DNA from: Pseudoalteromonas haloplanktis ATCC 14393
GTDB lineage: Bacteria > Pseudomonadota > Gammaproteobacteria > Enterobacterales > Alteromonadaceae
Length of the DNA stretch: 47,983 nucleotides
Reading direction: 5' to 3'
Assembly (NCBI RefSeq): GCF_000238355.1
Contig: NZ_AHCA01000018.1
Coordinates: 1 to 47,983 of the forward strand
Numbering within the stretch: the stretch's first letter is position 1; each line of letters opens with the position of its first letter. Position numbers and translations under genes: made by a program. The notes under the pieces were generated by a model, which made no database searches, was not told where the DNA came from, and was given only the letters and a program-made list of their open reading frames with translations. This document shows, piece by piece, positions 40,413-47,983 of this stretch.

Positions 40413-42047
40413 ATGGAATCGCAACGCACGTTTTTATTCATCGGTTTGATGCTTGTATCGTTTTTATTGTTCCAAGAGTGGAACAACGACTACAACGCAC
40501 CAAAAGCCGATCCTAGTGCCAACACACAAACACTACAAACTAACTCACCTGATTCTGATGATTATATACCGTCATCAACAGATGGTGATTTACCAACTGC
40601 AGCAACCAGTGCAAAGCGTTCAGTGATTGACATCACGACAGACGTATTCACTGTAAAAATTGATACCCGCGGTGGTGATATTGTTGAAGCCGACTTACTC
40701 CAATACGAAGATAAAAAAGGTAGTGAAATACCTTATATGTTACTGGGTGAGTTTGATGGTAATCAATACTTCTCACAAAGTGGTTTAATCGGCTTAAACG
40801 GACCAGATGCATCAGCAGAGGGTCGCCCAGTTTATAGCACTGCACAAAAAAGCTTTACCTTAAACGGTGATGAACTTCGTGTTCCTTTAACCTTCACTGA
40901 TAGCAAGGGTGTTACTTTTACCAAAACCTATGTATTCAAAAAAGGCCAATACGATGTGGCTTTAGAGTACACAGTAAACAACACCACAGCCGAGCCAATC
41001 CAAGTACAGCTTTACACTCAAGTAAAACGCACAGTGCAAGAAAAAGGCGGCTTAGTTGATCAAACATACTTAGGTGCGGCTTACGGCTCTAGCGAAGAAA
41101 AGTACGATAAGTACAGCTTTTCTGACATGGCTGATAAAAACCTAAATATTAATACACAAGGTGGTTATATAGCTTTTATTCAACACTACTTTGTAAGTGC
41201 TTGGGTACCTTCTCAAGATCAGCAAAATACACTTTACAGTTTAATTGCTAAAGGCAACGCTGCAATTATTGGTGCAAAGGGTGAGCCGGTAAATATTCAA
41301 GCTAACCAACAAGCTACTATTGGTGCTACTTACTACATGGGCCCGAAAGAGTCTGATAAACTAGCTGCACTTCACCCTAACCTAGATTTAACCGTTGATT
41401 ACGGTTGGTTATGGTTCATCTCACAGCCTTTATTTGTGCTGTTAAAGTGGTTACACGGCATCTTAGGTAACTGGGGTTTGGCGATCATTGCTATCACCAT
41501 AATCATTAAAACATTAATGTACCCACTAACGAAAGCGCAATACACGTCAATGGCGAAGATGCGTGCCCTACAACCAAAAATGGCTGCACTAAAAGAAAAG
41601 TATGGCGATGACCGTCAAAAATTCGGTCAGGCAACGATGGAAATGTACCGCAAAGAAAAAGTTAACCCAATGGGTGGTTGTTTCCCTATTTTGCTACAAA
41701 TGCCTATTTTCTTAGCCTTGTTCTATGTATTCTTAGAATCAACTGAGCTACGCCATGCTGAGTTTGTCTTATGGTTAACAGACTTATCTGCGCAAGACCC
41801 ATACTATGTATTACCAATTTTATTTGGTGCGAGTATGTTTATAACGCAAAAACTCCAACCAATGACGGTCACCGATCCAATGCAACAAAAGATGATGACT
41901 TACATGCCAGTTATCTTCTCTGTGTTCTTCTTATGGTTCCCGTCTGGCCTAGTACTTTACTGGTTAGTGTCTAACCTAATTTCAATCGCACAAATGTTAA
42001 TCATTTACCGTGGTATGGAAAAACAAGGAATAAAAGTGAGGGGCTAG
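40413..42047 (+). CDS. yidC: membrane protein insertase YidC
   Basis: Inner-membrane insertase and chaperone for membrane proteins. It is 544 residues (E. coli 548). The N-terminus is a transmembrane helix (LFIGLMLVSFLLFQEW) followed by a large periplasmic beta domain (about 60-330). The conserved insertase core follows, with WLHGILGNWGLAIIAITIIIK, AKMRALQPKMAALKEKYGDD, NPMGGCFPILLQMPIFLALFYV and the last helices ending in MEKQGIKVRG. It lies between yidD and a terminator. Confidence 0.97.
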   Translation: MESQRTFLFIGLMLVSFLLFQEWNNDYNAPKADPSANTQTLQTNSPDSDDYIPSSTDGDLPTAATSAKRSVIDITTDVFTVKIDTRGGDIVEADLLQYEDKKGSEIPYMLLGEFDGNQYFSQSGLIGLNGPDASAEGRPVYSTAQKSFTLNGDELRVPLTFTDSKGVTFTKTYVFKKGQYDVALEYTVNNTTAEPIQVQLYTQVKRTVQEKGGLVDQTYLGAAYGSSEEKYDKYSFSDMADKNLNINTQGGYIAFIQHYFVSAWVPSQDQQNTLYSLIAKGNAAIIGAKGEPVNIQANQQATIGATYYMGPKESDKLAALHPNLDLTVDYGWLWFISQPLFVLLKWLHGILGNWGLAIIAITIIIKTLMYPLTKAQYTSMAKMRALQPKMAALKEKYGDDRQKFGQATMEMYRKEKVNPMGGCFPILLQMPIFLALFYVFLESTELRHAEFVLWLTDLSAQDPYYVLPILFGASMFITQKLQPMTVTDPMQQKMMTYMPVIFSVFFLWFPSGLVLYWLVSNLISIAQMLIIYRGMEKQGIKVRG

Positions 42048-42063
42048 TAGCTCTTTTACTTAG

Positions 42064-42090
42064 AAAAAGGCGACTTAGGTCGCCTTTTTT
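42064..42090 (+). terminator. terminator after yidC
   Basis: An 11-base perfect stem AAAAAGGCGAC / GTCGCCTTTTT with a 4-base loop lies 17 bases after the yidC stop. Confidence 0.92.
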
Positions 42091-42184
42091 ATTGGCTGTT
42101 TTTAGCCACAGCTATTCGCTACAAATAGCTGCATAGGTTACAATACGCACATACCATTATTCATTAAATTGGCAAATTATTAGC

Positions 42185-43549
42185 ATGATCAATCAAGATA
42201 CAATTGCAGCACAAGCAACCGCGCCAGGGCGTGGTGGTGTTGGTATTATTCGCGTTTCAGGTAACTTAGCAAAAAGTGTTGCAGAGCAAATAATTGGTCG
42301 TTGCCCTAAAGTACGCTACGCCGATTACGTGCCATTTAATAGTCTTGCTGGCGAACAACTTGATCAAGGTATTGCTATTTTCTTTGCAGGCCCTAACTCA
42401 TTTACTGGTGAAGACGTACTAGAACTACAAGGTCACGGCGGCCCTGTTGTACTTGATATGCTATTGAAAGAAATAAGCCAAATAGATGGCGTACGACTTG
42501 CCAAGCCAGGTGAGTTTTCAGAGCGCGCCTTTATGAACGATAAAATGGATTTAACCCAAGCAGAAGCGATTGCCGATTTAATTAACGCAACAAGTGAACA
42601 AGCAGCTAAAAGCGCCTTACAATCACTTCAAGGTGAATTTTCAAAGCATATTGAGATGCTCGTAGAAAAAGTAATTCACCTGCGTATGTATGTTGAAGCA
42701 GCTATTGATTTTCCCGATGAAGAAATCGATTTTCTATCAGACGGTAAAGTTGCTGGTGATTTAGACGCAATAATAGAGCAGCTTTACAATGTCACCAATC
42801 AAGCCAAACAAGGCAGCATCATGCGCGAAGGTATGCGCGTTGTTATTGCTGGTCGCCCAAATGCAGGTAAATCGAGTTTACTTAACGCGCTCGCCGGCAG
42901 AGAAGCTGCCATTGTAACCGAAATTGCCGGCACAACGCGTGATGTACTACGAGAGCATATTCATATTGATGGTATGCCGCTGCACATTATTGATACTGCG
43001 GGTTTACGTGAAAGCCCAGACCGAGTTGAACAGATCGGCATTGAACGTGCGTGGGATGAGATAAAGCAAGCTGATCGGGTGCTATTTATGCTCGACGGTA
43101 CAGATACTACAGACACGGACCCGCATGCTATTTGGCCGGAGTTTATGGCTAAACTTCCTGAAGGAATGGGGGTTACTGTGATCAGAAATAAGGCCGATTT
43201 ATCTGGTGACGAAGTAGGTATGAGCGAAAACCAGCAATACCCGGTGATAAGTTTAAGCGCTAAAAATGCTGATGGTATAGAGTTAGTTCGTACTCACTTA
43301 AAGGCTTGTATTGGTTTTCAAGGGGCTACTGAAGGCGGCTTTATGGCACGTCGTCGCCACTTAGATGCTCTCGATAGTGCAGCCCATCATTTACACACAG
43401 GTAAAGACCAATTAGAAATGCATATTGCAGGTGAAATTCTTGCCGAAGAACTGCGCTTAACGCAGCACTACCTCAATGAAATTACCGGCGAATTTACCTC
43501 TGACGACTTACTAGGTAAGATCTTTAGTTCGTTCTGTATCGGTAAATAA
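42185..43549 (+). CDS. mnmE: tRNA modification GTPase MnmE
   Basis: With MnmG it installs the aminomethyl or carboxymethylaminomethyl group on wobble U34 of certain tRNAs. It has 454 residues, the same as E. coli MnmE. The N-terminal folate-binding domain starts DTIAAQATAPGRGGVGIIRVSG. The G domain has GRPNAGKSSLLN, GTTRDVL, DTAGLRE and NKAD. The C-terminus ends with the catalytic FCIGK motif. It follows the yidC terminator by about 95 bases. Its partner mnmG is not in the window. Confidence 0.98.
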   Translation: MINQDTIAAQATAPGRGGVGIIRVSGNLAKSVAEQIIGRCPKVRYADYVPFNSLAGEQLDQGIAIFFAGPNSFTGEDVLELQGHGGPVVLDMLLKEISQIDGVRLAKPGEFSERAFMNDKMDLTQAEAIADLINATSEQAAKSALQSLQGEFSKHIEMLVEKVIHLRMYVEAAIDFPDEEIDFLSDGKVAGDLDAIIEQLYNVTNQAKQGSIMREGMRVVIAGRPNAGKSSLLNALAGREAAIVTEIAGTTRDVLREHIHIDGMPLHIIDTAGLRESPDRVEQIGIERAWDEIKQADRVLFMLDGTDTTDTDPHAIWPEFMAKLPEGMGVTVIRNKADLSGDEVGMSENQQYPVISLSAKNADGIELVRTHLKACIGFQGATEGGFMARRRHLDALDSAAHHLHTGKDQLEMHIAGEILAEELRLTQHYLNEITGEFTSDDLLGKIFSSFCIGK

Positions 43550-43910
43550 CACTTTTTATCAAAGGCGCAGCTCATCTGCGCCTGCTCCAACTCACCCAAT
43601 TCAACCTTCTCAAACTGGCTTTAATGTATCGCTATGGGTACAATAAAGCACCTTAAAAGCTGATAATAATTCACACTTTACCATTTCTATCTCTCTTGAC
43701 CTATCCACTAAACTGGTGAATAGTAAGCTATAGAGATATATCAGTATTTTCCATGAATTTTTAGCAAAATAAACTAAACTCATTGTTTTAACTATGATGC
43801 GGTCACTTTAGTTAAAACACATAAGAAAAATGACTGACTTATAAATAAAATTAAATACTGCTGCGACACATTATTAAATTGCGACTCTTTACAGGATTAA
43901 GGTTTCACCA
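43550..43910. other. intergenic region between mnmE and the adhesin gene
   Basis: It contains a GC-rich stem-loop AGGCGCAG / CTGCGCCT (43563-43583) after mnmE without a clear T tract, then AT-rich DNA and a long dyad, GTTTTAACTA-N14-TAGTTAAAAC (43785-43818), centred about 110 bases before the adhesin start. I see no protein gene here. Confidence 0.6.
43785..43818. promoter_or_regulatory. dyad upstream of the adhesin gene
   Basis: A perfect 10-base inverted repeat GTTTTAACTA / TAGTTAAAAC is separated by 14 bases. It is a candidate operator or an RNA stem-loop. It has no T tract after it, so it is not a convincing terminator. Confidence 0.4.
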
Positions 43911-46900
43911 ATGGATATAGCAAAACAAGATATAGCTGCCATCGTTCAAATTTCTGGCCAAACATGGGTAATTACCAACTCTGGACAATGGATTCTAGCG
44001 CAAGAGGTAACAAGCTCCCTTGCTGATATTGAAGTCATCACCTTAACCGCAGAGCAAATAGATTTAAACGCAGAGCAACCCCAAGTACTTGTAAATGGTC
44101 AATGGTTAACTCTCCCCTCACAAGTCATTACTTCTATAACAACAATAAACGAAAACAACCAACCGCCAACCGAACAACAACCTACAAATCAACAAAGTGC
44201 AAACGAAGGCCAACAAGGTAATAACTTCTTTTATCAATTTATTCAGCGAAGTGCGGATTCTATTGTCCCTGAGTCGGGCTTTGATACAACTGGCGCGATT
44301 AATACCGATGATGAGAACAGCCCCTTAACTGGCGGTAATGATGGAGATAATGGCGGTGAGATTCTGTTACCTGAATTATCAATTACCATTGCAGATGGTG
44401 GTGATGAATGGGTCAATCAATTTGAAACTCCTAACACAGATTTATTTGGTAAAGCCCTGTATGCTAATGATGGCCAAAGCTTAACAGTGACACTCACCGA
44501 TATTAATGGAAAAACGGTCACTTTAACGACTACTGCACAAAACCAAGCATGGCAAATTAACGATATTGATTTAAGTATGTTTGCTGAAGGGCAAATTATT
44601 GCAGATATCCAGCTTACCACCCCCTTCAATAATGCCAATATTAATGCTCAAGATACGAGTGTTAAAGATACCCTTGCTGAGATCAGCTTATCTGTCCAAA
44701 AAGTAGAGAAAACTGCGGATAATATATTAGTTGTGTCTTTTTCCGGTGATGTAACCAATATTCAAGATGGCCAACCTGTTACTGTGCAGCTATTTTTCCC
44801 AGACGGCACCCTCATTACCAGCGCAGAAACAACCGTTATTGATGGGCAATGGAGTTTGGAAAACATCAGCACAGCCCCGCTTCTTGATGGCAATTATTTA
44901 GTAACTGTTACCAGTAACGATTTAGCGGGCAACCCAGCTACGGCTGAGCGCTTTGTGTTTAAAGATACTTTGGCAGAGATCACTGTTAATGTACTAGAAA
45001 ATTGCAGCACAGAAGGTGAGACCTACGATGTTGTTGGCACAGTCAACGATGTAGAGGATGGTAATATAGTCACTCTCGTTTTAACCGATAGCAATGGCAC
45101 AAGTAAGACCTTTCAAACCACAGTGCAAAACGGCGCTTATGCATTAATTGATGCCGATATGAGTGGCTTAGCTGATGGTTCTATCACTGTTACAGCAACA
45201 GTGAGTGACTTCTCAGATAACCAAGCAAGCGCCAACACTGACTTTATTTATGACTCTCTAGCTCTATTAACAATTAATATTAATGATACCGATGATAGCG
45301 TTATAAACGCCGCTGAAGATAACAATGTGTCAATATCTGGCACGGCGGTAGGCATAGAAAATGGCCAAACTGTGTTTATTACCTTAACTGATGTTAATGG
45401 TAATACCTTAGAGCTTAGCGCGACAGTAAGTAATGAAGCATGGCTGCTCAACAATGTTGATATTTCAAGTTTAGATAACGGCACAATAACGGCGACCGCA
45501 AATAGCACAGATTTAAATTGTAACCCAGCTACTGCAATTGACACAGCCGAGCATGATAAACTCGCTGAAATCACTGTAAATACCACAACTACACTCGCAA
45601 GCAACGGCTTACTGTATAATTTTAACGGCACTGTTATCGATATTGAAGATGGTAATGCGGTAACGCTCACAATCACTGATAGAAACGGCCAAAACCAGGT
45701 TTTAACTGCCGTTATAATCAATGGCAGCTATAGTGTACAAGGCGTTGAACTGACGCTTGCCGATGGCCCACTTTCGATCACTGTAAACAGCCAAGATGAC
45801 GCTGGAAACCCTGCCACTGCAAAGCAGCAAGTTGACTTTGATAACAGCGCAAGTATTACAGTTAATATTGATACCGGCGGTGACGCTATCGTAAACTTAG
45901 CTGAGTCATCTAACCGAACATTATTTGGTGATGTTACTGATGTTGAAGATGGCCAAATGGTCACAGTTACAGTAACCGACGACAATGGCATTAGCCTTAC
46001 TTTTACTACACAAGTAAACAATGGCAGTTGGCAAGTCGATAACGCTGATTTAGCAGCTCTTGCCGATGGCACATTAATCATTACTAGCAGCGTTACTGAT
46101 TTAAGTTATAACACAGCACAAGCAAGTACCACCACCACAAAAGACACACAAGCAAGTGTTACCATACACATTGATTCTGGTAGTGATGAGTTGCTTAATA
46201 AAGAAGAAGTTCTCGCTACAAGTATTGCAGGAACAGCGACCGCTATTGAAGATGGTCAATTTGTTCTAGTAACTGTTACTGATAGCCAAAACAAGCAATT
46301 AAGCTTTAGAGCAGAGATAATCAATGGCAGTTGGTCACTAACTGATTTAGATCTCAGCAGTTTAGCTGAAGGGCCTATCAATGCCGTTGCAACTGTAAGT
46401 GACTTAGCAGGAAATTCAGCAACCGCAACCGATATAGCGTTCAAAGATACGCAATCAAACATCACTGTTGAAGTTGCTGAGCAATGCCATGATGGTGTTG
46501 AAATAATCGATTTACTTGGTACTGTTGAGAATGTTGAAGATGGCGCACCAGTAGTGCTGATCATCACCGATAGTGAAGGTAATACCCTGCGTTTTGATAC
46601 CACCAGTAATAACGGAGCTTGGGCATATACAGGTGCCGATTTAACTGGATTAATCGATGGCGACTTAAACATTCGTGCCTACACCACAGATCTCAGTGGC
46701 AATATTGTTTCAACCGATATCAGTTATGTAAAAGACACTATCGCGCAAATCACCATAGACGTAGATACAGGCACTGATGAAGTAATTAATAGTACAGAAA
46801 CCCCAGCAACGAGCATTTCTGGTACTGTTACTAATGTTGAGGATGGCCAAACAGTAACCGTTTCTGTAAAAGATATTAACGGTAAAATCGTTACCTTTAG

Positions 46901-47983
46901 CGCCACAGTTTTGGCTGGAGAGTGGCTAGTTGCCGATGCCGATTTAAGTATTTTAGCGCAAGGTCAACTTATCTTCTCGGCAACCGTTAAAGATTTAAGC
47001 TGTAATACTGCAACAGCAACCGCAGATCATATTAAAGATACACTCGCCGAAGTAACGATTGTTGTTGAATCAAATGGTGATAACTTAATCAACAGCAATG
47101 AAGTCAATGCCGTTACGCTTTATGGTGAGGCGACTCACATAGAAGATGGTCAATTAGTCACTATTACCGTTACGGATTCAGCGGGTATCAGCCAACAATT
47201 CACCACAACCGTGATGAATCAACAGTGGCAATTGGCGGATCTTGATTTTACCAGCTTTGCCGAAGGTAAATTAGACTTTACCGTAACGGCTAACGACCTA
47301 GCAGGTAACTCAGCCAGCAATACAACTGATGTCTTTAAAGATACCTTATCCACCATTTCGATGCAGATCCAAACTAATGGTGATGACATTCTCAATGAGT
47401 TAGAAGTCAACCCAGCTATATTTGGTGGGGTTGCAAATGATATTGAAACTGGTCAAGCCGTTGAAATCACGGTAACCGATAGCCAAGGCACGATACTGAC
47501 CTTTAATACCGTGGTGCGTAATGGCTATTTTATTATTGAAGACGGTGACTTATCAACATTGGCTGATGGTGAACTCACCTTCACAGCCACTACCACAGAC
47601 ATCAATGGCAACCCTGCAACGGCAACAACGGTAGTAACAAAAAATACAGCGCCAGTTGACATCACTATAGATATAGATACGGGTTCAGATAATGTCATTA
47701 ATGACGCTGAGTCAGCAACTGTAGATATTACTGGTACCACAGTGAATGTTGAAGACGGTGCAATCGTTACTGTTGTGTTAACAGATAGCAATGGAGATAG
47801 CTTAACCTTTACTACTCAAGTATTTAATAACCAATGGCGACTCGATAATATTGATTCCCGGTTTTTAATTGATGGCAACATTAATGGCACAGCGACTGTC
47901 ACTAACAGCGTCGGTAACTCAGGCTCAGCACAAGAGATTGTTGGCAAAGATGTGGTGGCGAACATCACAGTACAACTTAACGA
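43911..47983 (+). CDS. giant repeat adhesin (LapA/BapA-like), 5' part only
   Basis: The reading frame is open from the ATG at 43911 to the window edge: 1357 codons with no stop. The N-terminus (MDIAKQDIAAIVQISGQTWV) has the VVQISG-like opening found in proteins with an N-terminal retention module, and no classical signal peptide, which fits type I secretion. After a Gln/Asn/Pro-rich linker (about 80-105) come about twelve Ig-like repeats of 95-102 residues. Typical repeat motifs are DTLAEITV, DTGSDxVIN, VEDGQxVTVTVTDxNG, SLADG and DLAGNxATA. Repeat starts fall at 44667, 44964, 45252, 45555, 45840, 46143, 46446, 46734, 47037, 47340, 47643 and 47949. Calcium-stabilised surface or biofilm adhesion is the family role. 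The C-terminal secretion signal is outside the window. Confidence 0.88.
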   Translation, partial: MDIAKQDIAAIVQISGQTWVITNSGQWILAQEVTSSLADIEVITLTAEQIDLNAEQPQVLVNGQWLTLPSQVITSITTINENNQPPTEQQPTNQQSANEGQQGNNFFYQFIQRSADSIVPESGFDTTGAINTDDENSPLTGGNDGDNGGEILLPELSITIADGGDEWVNQFETPNTDLFGKALYANDGQSLTVTLTDINGKTVTLTTTAQNQAWQINDIDLSMFAEGQIIADIQLTTPFNNANINAQDTSVKDTLAEISLSVQKVEKTADNILVVSFSGDVTNIQDGQPVTVQLFFPDGTLITSAETTVIDGQWSLENISTAPLLDGNYLVTVTSNDLAGNPATAERFVFKDTLAEITVNVLENCSTEGETYDVVGTVNDVEDGNIVTLVLTDSNGTSKTFQTTVQNGAYALIDADMSGLADGSITVTATVSDFSDNQASANTDFIYDSLALLTININDTDDSVINAAEDNNVSISGTAVGIENGQTVFITLTDVNGNTLELSATVSNEAWLLNNVDISSLDNGTITATANSTDLNCNPATAIDTAEHDKLAEITVNTTTTLASNGLLYNFNGTVIDIEDGNAVTLTITDRNGQNQVLTAVIINGSYSVQGVELTLADGPLSITVNSQDDAGNPATAKQQVDFDNSASITVNIDTGGDAIVNLAESSNRTLFGDVTDVEDGQMVTVTVTDDNGISLTFTTQVNNGSWQVDNADLAALADGTLIITSSVTDLSYNTAQASTTTTKDTQASVTIHIDSGSDELLNKEEVLATSIAGTATAIEDGQFVLVTVTDSQNKQLSFRAEIINGSWSLTDLDLSSLAEGPINAVATVSDLAGNSATATDIAFKDTQSNITVEVAEQCHDGVEIIDLLGTVENVEDGAPVVLIITDSEGNTLRFDTTSNNGAWAYTGADLTGLIDGDLNIRAYTTDLSGNIVSTDISYVKDTIAQITIDVDTGTDEVINSTETPATSISGTVTNVEDGQTVTVSVKDINGKIVTFSATVLAGEWLVADADLSILAQGQLIFSATVKDLSCNTATATADHIKDTLAEVTIVVESNGDNLINSNEVNAVTLYGEATHIEDGQLVTITVTDSAGISQQFTTTVMNQQWQLADLDFTSFAEGKLDFTVTANDLAGNSASNTTDVFKDTLSTISMQIQTNGDDILNELEVNPAIFGGVANDIETGQAVEITVTDSQGTILTFNTVVRNGYFIIEDGDLSTLADGELTFTATTTDINGNPATATTVVTKNTAPVDITIDIDTGSDNVINDAESATVDITGTTVNVEDGAIVTVVLTDSNGDSLTFTTQVFNNQWRLDNIDSRFLIDGNINGTATVTNSVGNSGSAQEIVGKDVVANITVQLN

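Noticed and set aside
44417..47791. Seven minus-strand open frames rich in Ser, Val and Thr opposite the adhesin
   Set aside because: They are antisense shadows of the repetitive adhesin frame, repeat with the same period, and lack sensible starts or domains.
1..47983. tRNA genes, insertion sequences, prophage or defence genes
   Set aside because: I looked for tRNA ends, transposases, integrases and nuclease/helicase defence genes and saw none in the window.

Overview
This window is the chromosomal replication-origin region of a marine gammaproteobacterium, most probably a Pseudoalteromonas. The dnaA-dnaN-recF-gyrB block lies beside rpmH-rnpA-yidD-yidC-mnmE, with the origin between dnaA and rpmH. 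Proteins throughout match gammaproteobacterial core families in length and motifs. The truncated hemoglobin next to aroE and the block fadBA, slt, pepQ, yigZ, trkH, trkA, rsmB, fmt, def, dprA, smg, yrdD, tsaC, hemF, aroE fit Pseudoalteromonas/Alteromonadales gene order. The genus call is inference from gene content and order.

Layout. 1-430: promoters and leader of an rRNA operon reading leftward out of the window. 589-7669: gamma-carbonic anhydrase (+), then a leftward run LysM protein, dprA, smg, yrdD, tsaC, hemF, aroE, yrdB, interrupted by a truncated hemoglobin on the + strand. 7788-11945: def-fmt-rsmB-trkA (+). 11950-19440: accessory stretch with an orphan TonB-dependent siderophore receptor, two cassettes of three small secreted EF-hand proteins, an OsmC/GNAT/DUF998 trio between them, and a PilZ protein. 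19512-25002: trkH, yigZ, pepQ, slt (-). 25196-28529: fadBA (+). 28732-29702: tusA, a heptamer repeat tract and a lipoprotein. 29763-32734: glyQS. 32877-38928: dnaA-dnaN-recF-gyrB (-), with two parS-like sites inside recF. 38929-39435: oriC. 39436-43549: rpmH, rnpA, yidD, yidC, mnmE (+). 43911-end: the 5' part of a giant repeat adhesin, open at the window edge.

The core genes serve replication initiation, ribosome and tRNA maturation, membrane insertion, potassium uptake and fatty-acid oxidation. The most unusual part is the EF-hand region. Six roughly 70-residue proteins, each a signal peptide plus two canonical calcium loops, sit in two same-orientation cassettes. Both cassettes share a -24/-12-like promoter element, an upstream dyad at nearly the same distance (73-74 bp), a leader hairpin with an exchanged inner stem, and spacers with small hairpins. 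Five spacer or tail segments carry ACARGGA-type motifs resembling CsrA/RsmA sites. This suggests a regulated, multicopy periplasmic calcium-binding system. The regulation is inferred from sequence pattern only.
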